From: a virus
Reading direction: 5' to 3' (one strand)
Length of the DNA stretch: 53,755 nucleotides
IMG/VR virus record: IMGVR_UViG_3300018412_000003
Span: 1-53,755 of that record
The position numbers and the translations under genes were made by a program. Positions 46,881 through 53,755 of this stretch are shown here, piece after piece. Under the pieces are notes generated by a model. The model ran no database searches and was not told the DNA's origin. It saw only the letters and a program-made list of their open reading frames with translations. Numbering within the stretch: position 1 is the first letter of the stretch; each line of letters begins with the position of its first letter.

Positions 46881-49800
46881 TTAATCTTTCTTTAAATATG
46901 TTTCTTCTGATACAAACCATTCAATATCACCATATGTAGCAATGCTGTCGACCGCATCATTTACCAAGTTGTCATAATATGATCTATCTATAGAATCATA
47001 TTTACCCAAGTTCTCCACCATTTCAGCTTCTAACCAACGATATCCTTTAGTGCCAGTTACAGATGCATATCCAACCTTACCGTTTTTAGCAGTGTTATTC
47101 TCTCTTAAAAGTATACCACCGCCATGTCCAGATTTGATTGGGCAGAACAGACCTATCTTTCCTACAAATATATAATTGTGTCCCGGAGCGATCAGTTCTT
47201 CAAGTTCCAAATATCGTTGTTCTAGATCGTCGACAACAGATTTATCCATCGGTTCATCGGAAAGAAGTTTCTTCCATATCTTATCCCGCTCTTTTTCATA
47301 CTCTTTAACATCGGGAAGCGACTCGTTCATATCCAAATATATGGAGGATGCTACGGATTTTGTTTCACAGAGATCTTTAAATTCGATATCATCGCCAGTA
47401 AATAACTTCTTGAATACATACGGCACCGCGAATTGAGTACCCGTAGCAGTCCACTTTACACCTTCTCCAGAATATCGAGCGATATAAACAGCATCATTAA
47501 CCAGACATAAGCGATCGTATGTAGCCTCGTGTTCAAAGGTGTAACCGTACATCTCACCATAATCCGTAACAAACTGAATAATCTCAGGAGTTGCATCTGG
47601 TATCTTAATCGAGTCGGTCTTAATATGAGCAACGGTAAAACCTCGTGCTTGAACTGCATGTTTCAGGTTTACCATAAATAACGCTCCACGTTTGGCTACG
47701 ATATTATCGATATTTCTTGGATCTCTGAATGGGTTTTCGAAACTTGCTGACGTTAAACCGTATACAGAGTTGATAACGATCTTCAACGCTGTCGATAAAT
47801 CCTTGAGTAGACTTTCATCGTCAAGATATTTAGCTAAAGCCCCACCCAGCATTTGTCTAGCAGAATCAAGATCCTTATGTTTTATCGCGAGTCGAGCATC
47901 TACAATTTCTTTAAACTTCTTAGTATATACATCACCGAATAAGTTTTCCTGAATTGCGCTTGTCGGATGCATTGATGCAATATCAAGTAATGCAACGTTT
48001 CCATACATGCCCGGTTCAGAATATACGTAACCGCCTTCTCCAACAACTTCTCCACGATAATGCGATTTACCAGCTTCATATTTATAGCCAGGGAACACCG
48101 GTCGATTAAACTCGTCAAATAAACAATGCTCATCGTCCGCAAAGTTGTCAAACAACACGCCTTTATCAGTCATGGATATCGTTGAGCATTTATCATCCAC
48201 TTTACCCATATCACGATAATTAAACTCATCCTGAGGAGTCTTGTTATCTCCAAATATAATTCGAGTCGATAGGGAGTTCGTAGTCGTGTTAACAGATTTT
48301 CCAGCAATATCTGCCAGTATCTGTCGTGCTAACCAGTCCGATTGTCTTGCATGGAACACTGCTTCGGTCGCAATAATATCGTTATCACAATACTCAGCGA
48401 CCTTAACCCAAAGTTCTTCAGGCACAGGTTGATCCCAAGGCAGTCCAAGTTCCTGATGGTGAATACCCAGTTCGATTTCAAACTTCTTCAAAGATTTCTT
48501 TTCAGATGAGAAGTCGTATACATCCGTATAAGATATATTCCAAGCCTCACCGAAATATGCATTTGGTTTATTATTGATAATCCGCATTGATAACTCATAC
48601 AGTTGTTCGTTCGTATACCCGATAAGACGTCCGTAAAGAATATGATTATCGTAACGCCTACAGTTGAATCCTACAAGTTTGTATCGAAGTAATCCTTCAA
48701 TATCTTTTGACGTTGGGTTGATCATTCGTACAACAGGTTTATTTTCTCCTTCCGCCTTATAGTTTACAATGAATAAATTTGGAAAGACCTCAACATCATA
48801 AAACACCAGCGCCGAAACATCCTCGTTAACGCCATTTTCGGAAATATCCTCCGATTTAAACTTCATAGTCTCAACCAAATCCATACAATATTCAGCATGG
48901 TTGGTGCTACTCGCTGCAAATGCAAACACAACATTTTCCATATCTCGAACATCATAAGGTACTCCACTTTCATAAGCATCCTCGAGTATCTTGTGTATAA
49001 ACTCGATACTTGGTTTGGTGCCAGGGTGGTATTCCTTATAAATATTTTTATGAATTAACGTACGTATCGCCTTTTCATTTTTTACCGAATCGAAATTAAT
49101 CACCTTGTCTCCTTTCAAGGGTAGGCCAGAGCTTATAGTGTTTATAGGTTTATCGTTAAACTTCGTTAGTTTCCTTCGTAGCGAAGCGTTACCGACAAAC
49201 ACTTTTATTTCTATATGTTCGTCATATACTCGAGACAGTTTGGAAGCATCACCTGAATAAATATAATGCAGATGGATACCTTTACCACTTTTACTTACCT
49301 CAGCGTATGTCTCTGGCCATTTACTAGCCTCTTTTAAATTCAGTTCCAGCGACTTCTCGCCATTCTCCGTCAAATCGAAATCGATCACAATATGATTCTC
49401 TGGAACTTTTACATAATGCAACTTGGATGTGTCTATTTTAGATAGCTTAGTTTTCACATTTGCCCACTTCATGACAGGCGATCCTTGCTCGGATGCGTAC
49501 TGTGCTGGACAAGATTTGCACTGTTTGTCAAATTCAGATTCTTTACCATTAAATATAATAGTCTTTAAATTCTCAGGACATTCGTCGTGATCCTCCTCTT
49601 GAACTCTTTCAAACTTATCATAACGAAAGCCCTCAAAATAACTTCTCACCCTCGTTCCATCCGCTAAAACATGACGTTCTTTATATTCTTTAAAGTAATT
49701 CTTCAGTTCTTCTTTAAACGCTCTTTGTGAAAATGGATACTGAACATGTGCCTCCGTACAATATGTTTTATATCGTTCCCAAGCAGTTTTAAGAGTTACA

Positions 49801-50906
49801 CCGTCTTCATCCTTAAACACATAAAAAGCGTCTTCAATATAGTTATAGAAATCATTCGAAGCGCCCAGCATTGTAGTTGGGATGTAATCATCATATTTCG
49901 ATTTGTTGTTTTTGTAAACTTCAGCGCAATGATATGCGATGGCACCCAATTCGAAATCAAGTTGATGTACTACTGCTTTATATTCTACTGACGGTAATTT
50001 ATCCCCGGTGGGAGAAACGTCAATAAGTCTTCGGATAAGTCCCGACTTAGCGTCTGTGATCTTTACCGGTTTGTTCGTACCCATAAATAAGAAACATTTG
50101 AATTTACTAGCGTATGTAGCTTTGAACTTCTCATTTACAGTCATTAACTCATGTGAAACCACGCTGTTAAGTCGAGTATTATCTGCAATTCTCGAAAGAT
50201 CCCCGTCGTGCTGAATCGCTACTAATGGGTTCGTCTTAAATGCTTCCAGAGCAAATGAGTTACTCGTAGATCCCAATGCTTTAGCATCGAAGACCGTGTA
50301 ATATCCATCAAATAACTTCTGAATCAAATTAAGAACTGTCGATTTACCTGTACCGGCAGATCCGTAGAATACTAAGAACTTCTGTATATTAACGGATTCG
50401 CCAGTAACGATCGATCCGATCGCCCACTCAATTTTCATACGTTCATCCGGAGAATATAACACTGACATCATACGTTCGTATGCCGAGATATCCCCAGACT
50501 CTAAAGGATATGTTAAAGTTCGTGTAACATAATCCTCTTTGGTTGTCTCCTCATTTGCGAATACCAGTTTTTCATCAAGTGGGTGGAACGAATCTCGCAT
50601 TTGTTTCTGACAATATTTATGCCAGTTATCGATCATGCCTGAAGATGAATCCCATAAATGTAGCACTCGAACTTCACCATCAAATTTATCGCATCGTTCT
50701 TCGGTGTATGTTACCAATTCCTTGTCGATCATTCGTAAGGCTGCGTGTTCATCTAAAGACCATCGATTTTGAGCCTCGTCCCACACAGCATAGAAATCCC
50801 CACCTCGAATCATAAGATCCTTACTCTTCTTTATTAAGAATTTAGGATATACTTCAATAGCACCTTTCTTAGTGCTTCTGGTTGCAATCATTAAAAAGTC
50901 TAGCAC
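46881..50906 (-). CDS. Replication fusion: SF3/D5 helicase - PrimPol primase - family B DNA polymerase (1341 aa)
   Basis: Residues about 140-420 are a D5/SF3-type ATPase: Walker A VFYGSAGTGKST (179-190), VAIQHDGDLS, and FLFMGTNKPVKIT. Residues about 490-600 look like an AEP/PrimPol primase: HIVIDFDL (505-512), SGKGIHLHYIY (540-550), IEIKVF (565-570), SGLPLKG. Residues about 700-1341 are family B polymerase: exo I FYDVEVFP (702-709), exo II GFNCRRYDN, exo III YCDNDIIAT, motif A LLDIASMHPTS (973-983), motif B KIVINSVYG (1042-1050), motif C HIKTDSIKIP (1094-1103). A single polypeptide could unwind, prime and copy. Start GTG 50906, or ATG 50891. Confidence 0.92.
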   Translation of the reverse strand: MLDFLMIATRSTKKGAIEVYPKFLIKKSKDLMIRGGDFYAVWDEAQNRWSLDEHAALRMIDKELVTYTEERCDKFDGEVRVLHLWDSSSGMIDNWHKYCQKQMRDSFHPLDEKLVFANEETTKEDYVTRTLTYPLESGDISAYERMMSVLYSPDERMKIEWAIGSIVTGESVNIQKFLVFYGSAGTGKSTVLNLIQKLFDGYYTVFDAKALGSTSNSFALEAFKTNPLVAIQHDGDLSRIADNTRLNSVVSHELMTVNEKFKATYASKFKCFLFMGTNKPVKITDAKSGLIRRLIDVSPTGDKLPSVEYKAVVHQLDFELGAIAYHCAEVYKNNKSKYDDYIPTTMLGASNDFYNYIEDAFYVFKDEDGVTLKTAWERYKTYCTEAHVQYPFSQRAFKEELKNYFKEYKERHVLADGTRVRSYFEGFRYDKFERVQEEDHDECPENLKTIIFNGKESEFDKQCKSCPAQYASEQGSPVMKWANVKTKLSKIDTSKLHYVKVPENHIVIDFDLTENGEKSLELNLKEASKWPETYAEVSKSGKGIHLHYIYSGDASKLSRVYDEHIEIKVFVGNASLRRKLTKFNDKPINTISSGLPLKGDKVINFDSVKNEKAIRTLIHKNIYKEYHPGTKPSIEFIHKILEDAYESGVPYDVRDMENVVFAFAASSTNHAEYCMDLVETMKFKSEDISENGVNEDVSALVFYDVEVFPNLFIVNYKAEGENKPVVRMINPTSKDIEGLLRYKLVGFNCRRYDNHILYGRLIGYTNEQLYELSMRIINNKPNAYFGEAWNISYTDVYDFSSEKKSLKKFEIELGIHHQELGLPWDQPVPEELWVKVAEYCDNDIIATEAVFHARQSDWLARQILADIAGKSVNTTTNSLSTRIIFGDNKTPQDEFNYRDMGKVDDKCSTISMTDKGVLFDNFADDEHCLFDEFNRPVFPGYKYEAGKSHYRGEVVGEGGYVYSEPGMYGNVALLDIASMHPTSAIQENLFGDVYTKKFKEIVDARLAIKHKDLDSARQMLGGALAKYLDDESLLKDLSTALKIVINSVYGLTSASFENPFRDPRNIDNIVAKRGALFMVNLKHAVQARGFTVAHIKTDSIKIPDATPEIIQFVTDYGEMYGYTFEHEATYDRLCLVNDAVYIARYSGEGVKWTATGTQFAVPYVFKKLFTGDDIEFKDLCETKSVASSIYLDMNESLPDVKEYEKERDKIWKKLLSDEPMDKSVVDDLEQRYLELEELIAPGHNYIFVGKIGLFCPIKSGHGGGILLRENNTAKNGKVGYASVTGTKGYRWLEAEMVENLGKYDSIDRSYYDNLVNDAVDSIATYGDIEWFVSEETYLKKD

Positions 50907-50909
50907 ATC

Positions 50910-51089
50910 CTACATCCCTTTCTTATACCGTCCTTCTAAAAACTCGTAGATATAATACGATAACACCAGAACCGCGCCCCATCTTAAGAGCTTATTAAAA
51001 CCTCGTCGTCTGCGAGCTCTGGTGTAAGCTCTTATAAATTTATCATCTAACTCGATTACAACAACCGTCTTAGCTAATTTAGTATTCAT
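50910..51089 (-). CDS. Small basic membrane protein (59 aa)
   Basis: ATG 51089 overlaps the end of the upstream gene. N-terminal half KLAKTVVVIELDDKFIRAY with RARRRRG, then a membrane helix (WGAVLVLSYYIYEFLE). Ends 4 bp before the polymerase fusion start. Possibly a membrane anchor for replication, by position only. Confidence 0.65.
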   Translation of the reverse strand: MNTKLAKTVVVIELDDKFIRAYTRARRRRGFNKLLRWGAVLVLSYYIYEFLEGRYKKGM

Positions 51090-51633
51090 ATTCGTTCATC
51101 TCCTTAATATATGATGCTAAGTACCAATTAAGTTGATACCAAAGTTCAACCGTACGTAAGTCCGCATGACAATTGTGTTTTATGTAAAATAACCCACCTT
51201 CACCACAAGGACCGTACTCACGATTAAGTATTCTATTTGTTATAAAATCAGCTTCTCTCGAATTGAAATTAATATCAGTCAGCGAACCGAACCCCGCATT
51301 ATCGATCATGGCCCAAAACCATTGACCCGTTCTATCGCCAATTTCGATGTCCTCCATTATATTTTCCTCACATCGAATCGCCAATGCTATCATCATTTCT
51401 AATACGCTACACGGATCGTCACCCATGATATTTATTAAATGATCTTGCATATAACCGGATTCGATTGCAAATCGTCTGCGTAATTCAATACCATCTTCGT
51501 ACCGGTTTTCATCGAATGGTATGAAATATGTAAACTCTACGCTATGCAGATATTTAATCAGACGTTTGTAATTTCTTCTACGTGAGGTAAAAACGAAGTG
51601 ACATAACCATTTGTAATATTCTTCTCGAATCAC
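51079..51633 (-). CDS. Conserved hypothetical protein of the replication module (184 aa)
   Basis: MIREEYYKWLCHFVFTSRRR, SVEFTYFIPFDENRYEDGIE, IALAIRCEENIMEDIEIGDR split, TGQWFWAMIDNAGF and QLNWYLASYIKE. I recognise this helical family from the same position in gut phages; no known function or catalytic motif. Start (ATG or alternative) at 51633 directly at the upstream stop. Confidence 0.8.
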   Translation of the reverse strand: MIREEYYKWLCHFVFTSRRRNYKRLIKYLHSVEFTYFIPFDENRYEDGIELRRRFAIESGYMQDHLINIMGDDPCSVLEMMIALAIRCEENIMEDIEIGDRTGQWFWAMIDNAGFGSLTDINFNSREADFITNRILNREYGPCGEGGLFYIKHNCHADLRTVELWYQLNWYLASYIKEMNEYEY

Positions 51634-52361
51634 TATTGATTTATGAACGGCATCGCTTTCATTATATCGGAATAGTTACGCAAGTCTTCCGTTAATTCAA
51701 TAACGCAACGTAAGCGGTCGTTGCATATATGCGCTATGTCCGGCTCATATTCGCCTAGACACTCAACCCCAACGCCGATAGTCCGTTCAATCTCGGCGTG
51801 ATCTACCAACTCATCATTTTCGTCTGCAACCAGTTTACTATCATCGCATCCTTGATATACAGTCCAGTTAAGAACCGAATATCCTTCTTCAATAAGCGGC
51901 TCAACTTCATCAGGACTTATGGAATATGGTTCTTCGTAAGCAAACGCGTCGTCCTCAGTTAGTTCAGGAAGCTCCTCTTCATATTCTTCTTCATAAACAC
52001 CGTCATCATTTACTACCAATTCATTTCCATGAACGTCGTAGTATTTTTTAACCTGCGGTTTGAACTTATCCGCATCGTTTTCTGGGCTGTAGTAAAATCC
52101 TTGAGCTATATCGGTACCCTCATCATTTACAAGTGATAATTTCGGAGCATCTCCAGATACGGTTGAAGATTCGACGTGTTCCTCAACTTCATCTTTCTTA
52201 TCCTTGAATATAACTCTTGGCGCAGCTGAGAATGATTCGATTACAGAATCAACCTCTCTTTCCAGATCTTTAGCATACTTTATTTTTAATATAGTTCCCG
52301 TAACGGATACCCCTAAGAGAGCGCCCGTTACGAAAGCCAAAATTGCATATGGTGCATTCAT
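51633..52361 (-). CDS. Membrane-anchored acidic protein (242 aa)
   Basis: ATG 52361 with AAGGAGG. N-terminal helix APYAILAFVTGALLGVSVTG, then a long acidic segment (ELPELTEDDAFAYEEPYSIS) and a C-terminal domain with VLNWTVYQGCDDSKLVADEN, DELVDHAEIERTIG and DIAHICNDRLRC. The NDRL/Y pattern is common in this phage group. Unknown function; likely associated with DUF6353. Confidence 0.78.
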   Translation of the reverse strand: MNAPYAILAFVTGALLGVSVTGTILKIKYAKDLEREVDSVIESFSAAPRVIFKDKKDEVEEHVESSTVSGDAPKLSLVNDEGTDIAQGFYYSPENDADKFKPQVKKYYDVHGNELVVNDDGVYEEEYEEELPELTEDDAFAYEEPYSISPDEVEPLIEEGYSVLNWTVYQGCDDSKLVADENDELVDHAEIERTIGVGVECLGEYEPDIAHICNDRLRCVIELTEDLRNYSDIMKAMPFINQ

Positions 52362-52373
52362 TGATATTCCTCC

Positions 52374-53306
52374 TTAACCCATAGTTTCGAATTGTCGATC
52401 CAGAATATTGCCATCGACATTAAAATCTAACACAATTGCTGGTTCATACCCATTTACAAAATCTGCAGCTTTTTTACTATTAACATTGAAGATTCCAAAG
52501 TCAATATAGTTATCGCCAATACTTTCATTCGTCTTATCCCAGATCCAACCTACTACTTGACCTGCTCTGGTTCGAGGGAATCCTAACATATCATATACCT
52601 CATTCAAATATAAATGACCACGAGCATGAAGCTTGTCATTTGCAAATCTTTGCTGAGCTGTCAGGAACGATAAGTTGAATTCAGGATCTCGCTCCCAATA
52701 CTGATTTGTTTCGTCAAAGATCTTTGCGTATGGGCTGTGCATGTTTTCAGCGTCAATAACTTTTGTGTCAGTTACGATTTCAGTTTCCTTACCCTTTTTA
52801 CCAACAACCGTTTCGGTGGTTCTAACAGTGCTGATGTTATATCGAATTTCTCGTTCGGCTTCCTCACCATATCTTGCAGCCACTCGTTCTTGGTATGCTT
52901 TGAATCCTACAGCTAATGTCGCATAGGCAGCGCTTAAAGATAACATACGGTTTTTCATGATGTCATGAGATTTCAACACGCAACCGATTGAGAACACGCC
53001 TACTGATACAGCTGGGGCATATAACTTGCCAATCTTTAAAGCTCCTTGTACATAAATAAGCGCCCGATCTTTCTTAGCATCTTCTTCTGTGTAGTCGACA
53101 GTACCGTTTTTAGCTCCCTCGAGAACCTTGTCAACATTCTGTAAATTTTCCTTTACTTCCTCCAGATGCGTATTTAGTTTCGTACTTGCTCGACCGGTTA
53201 AAACCGAACTGGTTACGAATCCTACAACCCCAACACCCATTAAGATGTCTGGGGCATTTTTCTGCAATGCGAATCCTACTTTACTTACTGTATTTTTTAA
53301 GTTCAT
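52374..53306 (-). CDS. DUF6353-type membrane protein, copy C (310 aa)
   Basis: ATG 53306 with AAGGAG. Membrane segment ILMGVGVVGFVTSSVLTGRA, then KLYAPAVSVGVFSIGCVLKS, followed by a soluble part with LNEVYDMLGFPRTRAGQVVG and IVLDFNVDGNILDR. The longest of three DUF6353 copies and the one next to replication genes. Paired with the junction 214-aa protein just upstream. Confidence 0.85.
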   Translation of the reverse strand: MNLKNTVSKVGFALQKNAPDILMGVGVVGFVTSSVLTGRASTKLNTHLEEVKENLQNVDKVLEGAKNGTVDYTEEDAKKDRALIYVQGALKIGKLYAPAVSVGVFSIGCVLKSHDIMKNRMLSLSAAYATLAVGFKAYQERVAARYGEEAEREIRYNISTVRTTETVVGKKGKETEIVTDTKVIDAENMHSPYAKIFDETNQYWERDPEFNLSFLTAQQRFANDKLHARGHLYLNEVYDMLGFPRTRAGQVVGWIWDKTNESIGDNYIDFGIFNVNSKKAADFVNGYEPAIVLDFNVDGNILDRQFETMG

Positions 53307-53336
53307 TATTATATTCTCCTTATTATTTATATTTTA

Positions 53337-53755
53337 TTAACCGATTACTGCCATTGGTAATTTTATAGGCTTTGGTAATCTCAAAGCATACCCACCACGT
53401 CTTAACTGTTCAACTCTAGCTCCTCGAAGATCAAGCCATCCATAGTTATTATCTGTGTAATTTCCGGTAAGATCGACCATTTCGTATAAATCAGCGATAC
53501 TGACGCATTCGTATGTTTCGATTATATCTTCCATACAAGCAATGACATTTAAAGCTTGACCACGAGTTTCTAAGATGATTTCCTCATAACTATAAGTAGC
53601 GTTCATTCTAGAAGATCCTACAGGTCTTGCAAATCTTTCTTCTTCCTCTTTACGAGCGTAATAACTTCCGTATGAAGTTTTTGATTTATTCGAATTCGAA
53701 CCATTTCTTGGAGTCATCCCGGTAGCACCGTAGAGAATAGTCTCTACAGTGTCCG
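53337..53755 (-). CDS. Junction-spanning hypothetical protein, C-terminal part
   Basis: Continues the gene that starts at 349. The coding part of 214 aa ends at 53337. Segment YSYEEIILETRGQALNVIAC, IADLYEMVDLTGNYTDNNYG and GYALRLPKPIKLP. Its C-terminal domain is shared with the 188-aa protein at 1117-1683. An internal ATG at 53717 falls in the middle of the true gene. Confidence 0.85.
   Translation of the reverse strand, partial: DTVETILYGATGMTPRNGSNSNKSKTSYGSYYARKEEEERFARPVGSSRMNATYSYEEIILETRGQALNVIACMEDIIETYECVSIADLYEMVDLTGNYTDNNYGWLDLRGARVEQLRRGGYALRLPKPIKLPMAVIG
53633..53755. repeat. Terminal direct repeat, right copy
   Basis: Identical to 1-123; marks circularity of the assembly. Not an attachment site as far as I can see. 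Confidence 0.9.

Noticed and set aside
1-53755. Temperate-phage genes (integrase, CI-like repressor, attachment site)
   Set aside because: No integrase catalytic pattern or repressor gene was seen. The terminal repeat is an assembly overlap within a gene, not an att site. BRO and HTH-containing proteins are not enough to claim lysogeny.

Overview
The window is one complete, circularly permuted tailed-phage genome. The first 123 bases (1-123) recur exactly as the last 123 (53633-53755), so the unique length is about 53.6 kb and one gene is cut by the contig ends. Long-tail siphovirus hardware (HK97-type portal and protease-capsid, tape measure, Dit, tail hub) and clostridial hydrophobic-W (ChW) repeats in both the tail hub and the lysin point to a Bacillota host, probably a Clostridia-like gut bacterium. 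I see no integrase and no CI-like repressor. Essentially every gene is on the minus strand, so transcription runs from high to low coordinates.

Layout in coordinate order: (1) 1-5.6 kb, small membrane and hypothetical proteins, many in single-gene cassettes with their own 29-bp promoter-like element and terminator. (2) 5.8-7.9 kb, ChW-amidase lysin, holin, membrane/coiled-coil protein, XkdX-like protein. (3) 7.9-9.3 kb, a diversity-generating retroelement: reverse transcriptase, template repeat and the variable repeat at the C-terminus of the fibre gene. (4) 9.2-24.7 kb, tail genes. (5) 24.7-33.3 kb, capsid, portal, terminase, HNH, and four proteins sharing an N-terminal HYG-x-KGM[K/R]WG tag, two of them ADP-ribosyltransferase-like. 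(6) 33.3-33.8 kb, a structured non-coding region that could hold the packaging site. (7) 34.0-37.7 kb, a 928-residue protein with a DFDGD RNA-polymerase-like active-site motif, plus two nucleases. (8) 38.1-38.6 kb, a repeat-rich, AT-rich intergenic region, candidate origin. (9) 38.6-45 kb, tiny overlapping ORFs and nucleotide-metabolism genes. (10) 45-53.7 kb, helicase, SSB-like protein, a 1341-residue helicase-primase-polymerase fusion, and membrane proteins including the third DUF6353 copy.

The most interesting idea is a possible phage transcription system: a two-barrel RNA-polymerase-like protein with a virion-tag-like N-terminus (34049-36835), together with twelve copies of an unusual promoter-like element (ACGCGAA, 4 nt, ACA, 5 nt, TTATATGAAG), most of them 22-31 nt upstream of start codons. 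The tag resembles one on two ADP-ribosyltransferase-like proteins, so capsid-loaded effectors are a testable hypothesis. All functional statements come from reading the sequence and remembered family features; no searches were run.
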